From Pedobacter polysacchareus (GTDB lineage: Bacteria > Bacteroidota > Bacteroidia > Sphingobacteriales > Sphingobacteriaceae), in assembly GCF_019802255.1 (NCBI RefSeq), contig NZ_JAHYSS010000003.1, positions 1 to 64,000 on the forward strand: a stretch of 64,000 bases of DNA, given 5' to 3'. Under the pieces are notes generated by a model. It saw only the letters and a list, made by a program, of their open reading frames with translations, did not search any database and was not told the origin of the DNA. Position numbers and translations under genes: made by a program. This document shows, one piece after another, positions 1-7,663 of this stretch (its first letter is position 1; the number at the start of each line of letters is the position of its first letter).

Positions 1-2
1 TG

Positions 3-75
3 TGATCCCGCTGGGATTCGAACCCAGGACCACTACATTAAAAGTGTAATGCTCTACCAGCTGAGCTACGGAATC
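3..75 (-). tRNA. tRNA-Lys (anticodon TTT)
   Basis: Read on the minus strand the segment folds as a complete 73-nt tRNA. The acceptor stem GATTCCG pairs with CGGGATC through one G-U pair. The D arm contains TAGCTCAGCTGG, the anticodon loop is CTTTTAA, which gives anticodon TTT for lysine, and the T arm is CTGGG-TTCGAAT-CCCAG. The discriminator is A. The 3' CCA is not encoded in full (only CA follows), so it would be added after transcription. Confidence 0.95.
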
Positions 76-120
76 AAAGCTTTTTTAGCTTTACTCTAAG
101 CGTTTCCGTTTAAAGTGATG

Positions 121-152
121 CAAATATAGGATTAGCTTATATTAAGTGCAAA
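121..152 (-). promoter_or_regulatory. Promoter of tRNA-Lys (TTTG-N20-TATATTTG)
   Basis: On the minus strand a TTTG box (149-152) lies 20 nt upstream of a perfect Bacteroidota -7 box TATATTTG (121-128). Using the spacing seen at the SRP RNA gene, transcription would start near 116, which gives a leader of about 40 nt before the tRNA 5' end at 75. Family knowledge: the primary sigma factor of Bacteroidota recognises TTTG/TAnnTTTG rather than TTGACA/TATAAT. Confidence 0.75.
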
Positions 153-266
153 TTAAAAAAACATAAAATCTATACTGTACTGATTTTAAGCTAGATTATT
201 TATTTTACTTCTTAATTAGCGCCTTTTTTTGGTACTAAAATCAACTATTAGGAGTATAAAACCCCT

Positions 267-329
267 AAAAAAAGAGGAATTTGATCATGAATTACAGGGC
301 TCATCCCTATATTTCTTCTCAAATTCCTC
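267..329 (-). terminator. Terminator of the alpha/beta hydrolase gene, long-loop type
   Basis: An 11-bp inverted repeat, GAGGAATTTGA (274-284) and TCAAATTCCTC (319-329), is followed on the minus strand by seven T residues (267-273). The 34-nt loop contains a small inner stem, AGGG/CCCT. It lies 10 nt past the hydrolase stop codon. Confidence 0.75.
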
Positions 330-339
330 TCGTTTTGCA

Positions 340-1173
340 TTATCTTTTTAGAAAATTAACCAGTAACTGGTTTAATTCGTCTTTATGAGTGATAAATAAT
401 CCATGTGATGCACCTTCCATTACGTAATAATCAGCATTAGGAAGTAGCATTGCAGTAATCGCACTGGTGGCTTTAATAGGTACGACTTGATCATCATCAC
501 CATGTACGATCATTACAGGGATGGTAATGGTGCTTAGATCTGTTCTAAAATCCGTTTCAGAGAAGGATCTTACACAATCTACAGTTGCTTTTGGGCTAGC
601 TACAATGGCTAGCTGATGCATCCAGTTTTGTATATCCTGGCTTACTGGTTTATTTAAAATCCCTTCACCAAAGAATTGTTTACCAAAACCTGTTAAGAAT
701 GCTGGACGATCCTGATGGATATTTGCAATAATTTCATCAAAAACCTCTTTTGGTACACCTTCCTCATGATCGTCTGTTTTCAGCATCAAAGGAACTACGG
801 TGCTGATCAATACTGCCTTTTCAATTTTAGAACTGCCGTATTTACCTAAATAACGGACCACTTCTCCGCCACCCATAGAGAATCCAACGAGGGTAACTTC
901 AGATAAATCTAGGGCAAGGATCAATTCATTCAGATCGGAAGCAAGGGTATCGTAGTCGTAACCGGTCCAGGGTTTATCAGACTGACCAAAGCCACGTCTG
1001 TCGTACGCGATACAGCGATATCCACTATATACAATTGAGGAGACCTGGTATTCCCACATTTCGTGTGATACTGGCCAGCCATGAATTAAAATGACTGGTT
1101 TTCCTGAACCAAGATCTTCGTAAAATATATTGACAGATTTACTGTTTTCGGGGTTTCTTTTGATATATGGCAT
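340..1173 (-). CDS. Alpha/beta hydrolase, non-heme chloroperoxidase/arylesterase type
   Basis: A 277-residue single-domain cytoplasmic alpha/beta hydrolase with no signal peptide. The oxyanion-hole motif HGWPVS is at residues 31-36. The nucleophile elbow is GFSMGGG with Ser99. The acid lies in the VHGDDDQVVP segment and the histidine in GASHGLF near the C-terminus, so the triad is complete. The GFSMGGGEVVRY context is typical of the bacterial cofactor-free haloperoxidase/esterase group. Family members are usually esterases or perhydrolases; the natural substrate cannot be read from sequence. It is a single-gene unit, divergent from gmhB across 123 bp and closed by its own terminator. Confidence 0.88.
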   Translation of the reverse strand: MPYIKRNPENSKSVNIFYEDLGSGKPVILIHGWPVSHEMWEYQVSSIVYSGYRCIAYDRRGFGQSDKPWTGYDYDTLASDLNELILALDLSEVTLVGFSMGGGEVVRYLGKYGSSKIEKAVLISTVVPLMLKTDDHEEGVPKEVFDEIIANIHQDRPAFLTGFGKQFFGEGILNKPVSQDIQNWMHQLAIVASPKATVDCVRSFSETDFRTDLSTITIPVMIVHGDDDQVVPIKATSAITAMLLPNADYYVMEGASHGLFITHKDELNQLLVNFLKR

Positions 1174-1266
1174 ATTATAATTTTAAAGGTTCAACGGTTA
1201 ATAACACCATATATCGTGATTATGTTTAATAAAACCATTATTTGAAGGGAATAAACAATTATAATA

Positions 1267-1282
1267 TTGCCATATTTGGCAA
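1267..1282. promoter_or_regulatory. Palindrome overlapping a putative -7 box upstream of gmhB
   Basis: TTGCCATATTTGGCAA is a perfect inverted repeat with 6-bp arms and a 4-nt spacer. It contains CATATTTG (1271-1278), one base from the -7 consensus TAnnTTTG in the gmhB direction, and ends 14 nt before the gmhB ATG. No TTTG lies at the usual -33 distance. A repressor site in the divergent hydrolase/gmhB region is possible but is inferred only from symmetry and position. Confidence 0.4.
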
Positions 1283-1296
1283 AAAAGAATAATTAA

Positions 1297-1791
1297 ATGA
1301 ATAAAGCAATATTTCTAGATCGTGATGGAGTTTTAAATCACGAAATCTATGATTACATCTGTAAAGTAGAAGATTTTGAAGTCTTAGAATACCAGATTCC
1401 ACCATTAAAGAAGCTATATGACGAGGGTTATATGCTGATTATCATTACCAATCAAGGAGGAATTGCCTTAAAACGTTATACAGAAGAAACACTGGCAGAG
1501 ATGCATCGTATTTTAGGCGAAAAGTTTGAGGCACAGGGCGCGAAAATTACACATGCGTATTATTGTCCACATCACCCCACAGTTTCTGAGCCTTGCAACT
1601 GTAGAAAACCTTTGTCGGGAATGGTATTAGAAGCGATTGCAACTTATGCTATTGATCCAGCTTTATCTGTAATGATTGGAGATAAACCAAGAGACGTAGA
1701 AGCGGCAAATGGAGCAGGAGTGAAGGGTATCCTGATCGAGCCTGACGAACAAATCAGTTATGAAGCCATAAAAAAAGTCCTGTCGAATTAA
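1297..1791 (+). CDS. gmhB: D-glycero-D-manno-heptose-1,7-bisphosphate 7-phosphatase-like HAD hydrolase
   Basis: A 164-residue HAD-superfamily phosphatase of the histidinol-phosphate phosphatase-like group. Motif I, FLDRDGVLN, supplies the two catalytic aspartates (residues 8-10). Motif II is IIITNQGG. The Cys/His cluster YYCPHHPTVSEPCNC is the zinc-binding loop typical of GmhB. The last motif is MIGDKPRDVEAA. GmhB removes the C7 phosphate of heptose bisphosphate during LPS inner-core heptose synthesis. No other heptose gene is nearby, so a related sugar-phosphate substrate is possible. The last codons and the stop lie inside the terminator hairpin that follows. Confidence 0.87.
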   Translation: MNKAIFLDRDGVLNHEIYDYICKVEDFEVLEYQIPPLKKLYDEGYMLIIITNQGGIALKRYTEETLAEMHRILGEKFEAQGAKITHAYYCPHHPTVSEPCNCRKPLSGMVLEAIATYAIDPALSVMIGDKPRDVEAANGAGVKGILIEPDEQISYEAIKKVLSN

Positions 1792-1808
1792 TTCAACAGG
1801 ACTTTTTT
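1771..1808. terminator. Bidirectional terminator between gmhB and the transaldolase gene
   Basis: The arms AAAAAAGTCCTGT (1771-1783) and ACAGGACTTTTTT (1796-1808) are perfect complements. An inner GAAT/ATTC stem extends the hairpin after one mismatch. A and T runs on the two sides allow function on both strands for these convergent genes. The left arm encodes the C-terminal Lys-Lys-Val-Leu of GmhB, and the gmhB stop codon is in the loop. Confidence 0.9.
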
Positions 1809-1826
1809 ATGAGATGTTATTTAAAC

Positions 1827-2495
1827 CTATTTAGCTGCTGATGCTGCTGCTTTCGCATGATCAGCTAAGAATTGAGCAAGACCGCTATCGGTTAATGGGT
1901 GTTTCATTAATGCAAGGATGGCAGAAAGTGGGCCAGTCATTACGTCAGCACCTAATTTAGCGCAGTTAACGATGTGCATTGGTCCTCTTACTGAAGCTGC
2001 AAGAATTTCAGTTTCGTATTGGTAGTTATCAAAAATCAATCTGATGTCTTCGATCAATTGAAAACCATCTGTAGAAATGTCGTCTAAACGACCTAAGAAT
2101 GGAGATACATAAGATGCACCTGCTTTTGCAGCGATTAAAGCTTGTCCGGCAGAGAAGATCAATGTACAGTTTGTTCTGATCCCTTTAGAGGAAAGGTATT
2201 TAATGGCTTTAACACCATCTTTAATCATAGGAACTTTAACAACGATTTTTGGATCTAATTTAGCTAATGCTTCACCTTCTTTGATCATGCTCTCATAATC
2301 AGTCGAGATCACTTCTGCACTTACATTCGCATCAACGATGTCACAGATTGCTTTGTAGTGGTTAATTACATTTTGTTCGCCAGTGATACCTTCTTTAGCC
2401 ATTAAGCTAGGGTTGGTAGTTACGCCGTCTAGAACGCCAAGGTCTTGAGCTGCTCTGATTTCATCAAGATTAGCTGTGTCTATGAAAAATTTCAT
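1827..2495 (-). CDS. Small transaldolase (TalC/fructose-6-phosphate aldolase family)
   Basis: A 222-residue single-barrel class I aldolase. The N-terminal motif [12 protein letters not shown], the GVTTNPSL segment, and the Schiff-base lysine region IVVKVPM are all present. It is of the short type (about 220 residues) of the transaldolase family, often auto-annotated as fructose-6-phosphate aldolase. The active-site segment reads [11 protein letters not shown]. Characterised E. coli FSA has a tyrosine where this protein has the phenylalanine of SPF, while transaldolases have phenylalanine, so transaldolase activity in the non-oxidative pentose phosphate pathway is more likely. It is convergent with gmhB. 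Confidence 0.88.
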   Translation of the reverse strand: MKFFIDTANLDEIRAAQDLGVLDGVTTNPSLMAKEGITGEQNVINHYKAICDIVDANVSAEVISTDYESMIKEGEALAKLDPKIVVKVPMIKDGVKAIKYLSSKGIRTNCTLIFSAGQALIAAKAGASYVSPFLGRLDDISTDGFQLIEDIRLIFDNYQYETEILAASVRGPMHIVNCAKLGADVMTGPLSAILALMKHPLTDSGLAQFLADHAKAAASAAK

Positions 2496-2598
2496 AAGAT
2501 ATATAGTTTAAGAAAATATATGGTTTTATTTAACTCGAGTTGGTTGTTAGAAAGAAGAGGATGCAGTTGAAGCATATCAATCTAAAAAAAATAAAAAT

Positions 2599-2695
2599 GG
2601 GCAAGCACTTTACATCGCATCGCTACAACTTTCTACCCTTGCTTCGTTCCCGCCCTGGGGGAGTTCAAAAGGAGCTGATCGTGTAATACTTGCCC
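2599..2695 (-). ncRNA. ffs: 4.5S/small signal recognition particle RNA
   Basis: On the minus strand a 97-nt RNA begins GGGCAAG and ends CTTGCCC, which closes a long hairpin. The apical part holds the conserved SRP domain IV: CCCCCAGGGCGGGAACGAAGCAAGGG carried over positions about 2633-2661, with the AGG, GGAACGAAGCA internal loop that binds Ffh and a closed apical loop. A T-rich tract follows the 3' end (2582-2598), consistent with termination. A strong promoter lies directly upstream. This is the short bacterial SRP RNA lacking an Alu domain, which works with Ffh in co-translational targeting to the inner membrane. End positions are set from base pairing. Confidence 0.9.
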
Positions 2696-2699
2696 GTCA

Positions 2700-2730
2700 C
2701 AAAAGTAGGAAAAGATCTGAATCTACCAAA
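2700..2730 (-). promoter_or_regulatory. Promoter of the SRP RNA gene (TTTG-N19-TACTTTTG)
   Basis: TTTG (2727-2730) is 19 nt upstream of TACTTTTG (2700-2707) on the minus strand. The first base of the SRP RNA hairpin (2695) falls 5 nt after the final G of the -7 box. Because this RNA's 5' end is fixed by its structure, the site calibrates the distance from -7 box to transcription start for the other promoters in the window. Confidence 0.85.
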
Positions 2731-3070
2731 GTAAAAAATGCTTTTATTTCAATTTTAAGGGGGTTTTTTAGTTAATTGATTGAAATTAAAGGATTTGAAG
2801 CTGAAAATAATTTTAATTTTTTTTTTGGGTCGAGAGGGCCTTGCAGCTGATAAGCGCTTGTTTTGATGATAACTCACTTATATATGGGAATCTTCATTGC
2901 CAATATTGCATTTTACATCGATTGCAGGTATCAATATTATAATATAAAGACTTTATATTTTAAATGTTCTGCATTTTTCCTAAAAAAGATGCCGATATTA
3001 TAATTACTTGATTTTTTTTCGTAACTTAGTGTTCGAATCACACTATACCAACCAACAATAAATTAAACTT
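2731..3070. other. AT-rich gap before gltB
   Basis: This stretch holds no convincing gene. The only signal is TAACTTAG at 3022-3029, one base from the -7 consensus in the gltB direction. No TTTG is found at the matching -33 position. The region must hold the gltBD promoter, but its position is not clear from sequence. Confidence 0.5.
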
Positions 3071-6000
3071 ATGGAACAAACACAAGATCAGCAAGGGTTA
3101 TACGACCAGCGTTTTGAACATGACGCATGTGGCATTGGTTTCGTTGCTCATATCAAGGGGAGAAAATCGCAACAAATCATTTCCGACGCAATAACCATTC
3201 TTGAAAATCTTGATCACCGCGGAGCTTGCGGCGCTGAAATTAACACCGGAGATGGTGCAGGTATCATGATACAGATACCGCATGAATTTCTTTATGACGA
3301 ATGTCTTAAAATAGGATTCAGTCTGAATGAATCCGGAGACTATGGGGTAGGGATGTTGTTTTTGCCGAAAGATGTTAAGGCGAGAGAAGAGTGCAGAGAA
3401 ATCATTTATCGTGCAGGAGAGAAGTTGGGACTGGAAGTTCTGGGCTTTAGAAAAGTACAAACCAATACAGAAGGCATTGGAGACATGGCCCTATCTGTAG
3501 AACCAGAAATGGAGCAGGTATTTATAGCCCGCCCGTACGCAATCGCTGCTGGTGCAGACTTTGAACGTAAGCTTTACGTTTTCAAGAACTACCTGTCAAA
3601 GACGATTAACAATACGGTAAAGGGGATTAATGGCGATTTTTACATCGCTTCCTTTTCTTCAAGAACTATAGTATATAAAGGACAGCTGACCTCATTGCAG
3701 GTAAGATCCTATTTTACTGAGCTCAGCGATAAGCGCGTTGTTTCCGCTTTTGGCCTAATTCATAGTCGCTTTGCAACGAATACTTTCCCTTCCTGGAAAT
3801 TGGCGCAGCCTTTTAGGTACATCGCCCATAATGGAGAGATAAATACCCTTCAGGGTAACCTGAACTGGTTTAGAGCAAGCGTGAAGTCATTGGCTTCTTC
3901 GCACTTTACACCTGAAGAATTGAATATTTTACTTCCTGTAATTGATGAATCCAATTCCGATTCAGGTTGTTTAGATAATATAGTAGAGCTTTTAGTGCAT
4001 GCAGGTCGTTCTCTGCCACATGTTTTGATGATGTTAATTCCTGAAGCATGGGATGGTAATGAGGATATGGACGAGCTTAAACAAGCATTCTATAAGTTCC
4101 ATGCGACTTTAATGGAGCCTTGGGATGGACCAGCAGCGGTTTCCTTTACAGATGGTAACCTGATTGGAGCAACATTAGATAGAAACGGATTGCGTCCGCA
4201 AAGATATGCCATTACGGAAGATGACCATGTGATTATGGCATCCGAAGCTGGTGCATTGGCTTTAGATCAAAGCAAAATTATTGAAAAGGGTAGGTTGACC
4301 CCTGGAAAGATGTTTGTTGTAGATATGGAGCAGGGAAGAATCATTTCCGATACAGAAATTAAACAACAAGTATGCAGCCGCAGGCCGTATGCAGATTGGT
4401 TAAATCAATACCAGATCAGATTAGAAGAGCTTTCTGACCCAAGAGTAGTCTTTAGCGGTCTTTCTCAAGAGTCTATTTTTAAATATCAGCAGGTATTCGG
4501 ATATAGCCGTGAAGACATCGATTTAATCCTGAAGCCAATGGCTAAGGACGGGAAAGAGCCAATCGGATCTATGGGTACAGATATTCCTTTGGCGATTTTA
4601 TCTCAAAAACCACAGCACCTTTCTTCTTATTTCAAACAATTATTCGCTCAGGTAACCAATCCACCAATCGACCCAATCAGGGAAAAAGTGGTCATGAGTC
4701 TTGCGGGATTCATGGGGAATAATGGAAATATTCTGGAAGAAAATGCTTTGCAATGTCATTGTGTCGGCATCAAACATCCGATATTAACGAATTTAGAGTT
4801 AGAAAAACTTAGAAGTATAGATACCGGAGTTTTCCAATCTAAAACTTTACAAACTTATTTCAGAGCTACAGGAAAACCTGGCGCTATGGCAAAAGCACTG
4901 GACAGGTTATGTCGTTATGCAGTAGATGCTGTAGAAGACGGATTCCAGGTGATTATTTTATCAGATCGTGCTTTAGACTCTGAACATGCTGCCATTCCTT
5001 CTTTATTGGCTGTTTCTACAGTTCACCACCATTTGATCCGCAAAGGTTATAGAGGTGATGTGGGATTAGTAGTAGAAGCTGGTGATGTTTGGGAAGTTCA
5101 CCATTTTGCTTGTTTAATCGGCTTCGGTGCAACTGCAGTAAACCCTTACTTAGCAGAAGAAACGATTACTGGTTTTGAAACAGAACTGGAAGTTAAACCA
5201 GCGAAACTGATACAGAACTATATATATGCTGTAAATAATGGATTGCTGAAGATCTTCTCTAAAATGGGGATTTCTACACTACAATCTTATCATGGTGCGC
5301 AGATCTTTGAAATTCTTGGTTTGAATAAACAGGTGGTCGACAATTACTTTACCGGTGCGGTTTCCAGAATCGGCGGTTTAGGATTGGATGAGATTGCCAG
5401 AGAAACTTTGATCAAACACAACAGGATTTTTGGTTCGGCTACACGTCCGGATATGATCTTGCCAACAGGTGGTAATTACAAATGGAAACGTAAAGGTGAG
5501 CAGCATTTGTTCAATCCTCAAACGATTCACTTGTTACAAAATGCGACCAGAAAGAATGATTATAACGTATACAAACAATATTCTAAGCTTGTAAATGAGC
5601 AAATGCATCAAGCATTTACCATTCGCGGATTATTTGAATTTAACTATAAACGCCCTGCAGTATCTTTATCAGAAGTAGAACCAGTTGAACAGATCCTGAA
5701 GCGTTTTGCAACGGGGGCAATGTCTTTCGGTTCGATCTCTCATGAAGCACACTCTACTTTGGCGATTGCCATGAACCGCATTGGCGGAAAGAGTAATACC
5801 GGAGAAGGTGGTGAAGATGAATTGCGCTATGAGACTTTACCTAACGGTGATTCTATGCGTTCTGCGATCAAGCAAATTGCTTCTGCACGTTTTGGTGTGA
5901 CTAGTTATTACCTGAGCAATGCAGATGAGTTACAAATTAAAATGGCACAAGGTGCAAAACCTGGTGAAGGTGGACAATTACCTGGTGATAAAGTAGATGA

Positions 6001-7576
6001 GTGGATTGCAAAAGTTCGTCATGCTACGCCTGGTGTAGGTTTAATTTCGCCGCCGCCACACCATGATATTTATTCTATTGAAGATTTAGCACAGCTGATT
6101 TTTGACTTGAAAAATGCCAACCGTGAAGCAAGAATCAATGTGAAATTAGTTTCTAAAGCTGGTGTAGGTACAATTGCTGCCGGTGTAGCGAAAGCTCATG
6201 CTGATGTGATCCTGGTTTCTGGATTTGACGGTGGTACAGGTGCATCTCCTTTAACATCTATCCAGCACGCTGGTTTACCATGGGAACTTGGTTTAGCAGA
6301 AGCGCACCAGACTTTGGTTAAAAACCGCCTGCGCAGCAGAGTAGTATTACAAACAGATGGTCAATTGAAAACAGGTAAAGACATCGCCATCGCGGCCCTT
6401 TTAGGTGCTGAAGAATGGGGTGTGGCTACCGCAGCTTTAGTGACTTCTGGCTGTATCATGATGAGAAAATGTCATCTGAATACTTGTCCGGTAGGTGTGG
6501 CAACACAGGATCCTAACTTGAGAAAGTTGTTTACCGGTGAAGCAGACCACGTCGTGAACCTGTTCCATTTCTTAGCGGAAGAGTTGAGAGAAACAATGGC
6601 TGAACTTGGTTTCAGAACTGTTGAAGAAATGGTAGGTCAGGCAGATGCCTTAAGCTTACGTGCAATTGATCCTAGCGACTGGAAATTAAAAGACCTGGAC
6701 CTTTCTGCAATCTTATATAAAGCACCAGATAATGGCTTGAGCTTGTATCAGACAGAAACTCAGGACCATGGATTGGCAGATATTTTAGACCACCAATTGA
6801 TCAAGGCTGCAGCCCCAGCACTATTGAATAAAGAGCCGATTTACAGAGAGTTTGAAGTGAAGAACACCAACCGTGCTTTAGGTACGATGCTTTCAAATGA
6901 GGTTTCTAAAATCTATAAATCGCAAGGATTGCCAGCAGATACGATCAACTTCAAATTCAAAGGTTCTGCCGGACAAAGTTTTGGTGCTTTCGCAGCCAAA
7001 GGGATCTCCCTGCAACTGGAAGGTGAAGCCAATGATTACGTAGGTAAAGGCCTTTCTGGAGCTAGATTATCCATCTATCCTTTCAGTACCATCAGCTATG
7101 TGCCGGAACAAAATATCATCATTGGTAACGTTGCCTTATATGGTGCAACTTCTGGTGAGCTATATGTAAGAGGTCAGGCTGGTGAAAGATTTGCCGTAAG
7201 AAACTCTGGTGCTACAGCTGTAGTAGAAGGTTTAGGTGATCATGGTTGTGAATACATGACTGGTGGTGAAGTGTTAGTGATCGGTGATACTGGCAGTAAC
7301 TTCGCTGCAGGTATGAGCGGTGGTGTAGCCTGGATCTACGATGTGAAGCAAGAATTTACCAATAAATGTAATAAGGAAATGGTAGACCTTGATCCACTGG
7401 ACGAACAGGATGAGTTACGCATCAATGTGTTGTTAAAGAAACACATTCAGCTTACAGATAGTAGCTTAGCTAAGTTTATCTTAAGTGATTGGGCTACTCA
7501 ATCTGCACACTTTATCAAGGTATTCCCTAAAGAATACAAAGCAGTAATGATGAAAAGAGCGGCTGTAAGTGTTTAA
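3071..7576 (+). CDS. gltB: Glutamate synthase large subunit
   Basis: A 1501-residue protein of normal family length. It catalyses transfer of the glutamine amide to 2-oxoglutarate in ammonium assimilation. The class II glutaminase domain begins after a short propeptide, with nucleophile Cys20 in ACGIGF. A central domain and the FMN-binding synthase domain follow (about residues 870-1190). The [3Fe-4S] cysteines are Cys1128, Cys1134 and Cys1139 in CIMMRKCHLNTC. The C-terminal part is the glycine-rich beta-helix GXGXG domain. gltD follows after 87 bp, so the two make one transcription unit. Ammonia released in the first domain is known to be channelled to the FMN site. Confidence 0.98.
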   Translation: MEQTQDQQGLYDQRFEHDACGIGFVAHIKGRKSQQIISDAITILENLDHRGACGAEINTGDGAGIMIQIPHEFLYDECLKIGFSLNESGDYGVGMLFLPKDVKAREECREIIYRAGEKLGLEVLGFRKVQTNTEGIGDMALSVEPEMEQVFIARPYAIAAGADFERKLYVFKNYLSKTINNTVKGINGDFYIASFSSRTIVYKGQLTSLQVRSYFTELSDKRVVSAFGLIHSRFATNTFPSWKLAQPFRYIAHNGEINTLQGNLNWFRASVKSLASSHFTPEELNILLPVIDESNSDSGCLDNIVELLVHAGRSLPHVLMMLIPEAWDGNEDMDELKQAFYKFHATLMEPWDGPAAVSFTDGNLIGATLDRNGLRPQRYAITEDDHVIMASEAGALALDQSKIIEKGRLTPGKMFVVDMEQGRIISDTEIKQQVCSRRPYADWLNQYQIRLEELSDPRVVFSGLSQESIFKYQQVFGYSREDIDLILKPMAKDGKEPIGSMGTDIPLAILSQKPQHLSSYFKQLFAQVTNPPIDPIREKVVMSLAGFMGNNGNILEENALQCHCVGIKHPILTNLELEKLRSIDTGVFQSKTLQTYFRATGKPGAMAKALDRLCRYAVDAVEDGFQVIILSDRALDSEHAAIPSLLAVSTVHHHLIRKGYRGDVGLVVEAGDVWEVHHFACLIGFGATAVNPYLAEETITGFETELEVKPAKLIQNYIYAVNNGLLKIFSKMGISTLQSYHGAQIFEILGLNKQVVDNYFTGAVSRIGGLGLDEIARETLIKHNRIFGSATRPDMILPTGGNYKWKRKGEQHLFNPQTIHLLQNATRKNDYNVYKQYSKLVNEQMHQAFTIRGLFEFNYKRPAVSLSEVEPVEQILKRFATGAMSFGSISHEAHSTLAIAMNRIGGKSNTGEGGEDELRYETLPNGDSMRSAIKQIASARFGVTSYYLSNADELQIKMAQGAKPGEGGQLPGDKVDEWIAKVRHATPGVGLISPPPHHDIYSIEDLAQLIFDLKNANREARINVKLVSKAGVGTIAAGVAKAHADVILVSGFDGGTGASPLTSIQHAGLPWELGLAEAHQTLVKNRLRSRVVLQTDGQLKTGKDIAIAALLGAEEWGVATAALVTSGCIMMRKCHLNTCPVGVATQDPNLRKLFTGEADHVVNLFHFLAEELRETMAELGFRTVEEMVGQADALSLRAIDPSDWKLKDLDLSAILYKAPDNGLSLYQTETQDHGLADILDHQLIKAAAPALLNKEPIYREFEVKNTNRALGTMLSNEVSKIYKSQGLPADTINFKFKGSAGQSFGAFAAKGISLQLEGEANDYVGKGLSGARLSIYPFSTISYVPEQNIIIGNVALYGATSGELYVRGQAGERFAVRNSGATAVVEGLGDHGCEYMTGGEVLVIGDTGSNFAAGMSGGVAWIYDVKQEFTNKCNKEMVDLDPLDEQDELRINVLLKKHIQLTDSSLAKFILSDWATQSAHFIKVFPKEYKAVMMKRAAVSV

Positions 7577-7663
7577 TTATTTTCAGCACCGCACAAGCAA
7601 GATCCACCAGAGTAAATTGAAACACAAAATGACGAGAACCACTAAACTAAATATAGCTTAACT

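Noticed and set aside
3098..3460. 120-codon frame antisense to gltB
   Set aside because: A shadow of the strong gltB frame. The same applies to other antisense frames within gyrA, mgtE, susC and the CheB-CheR fusion.
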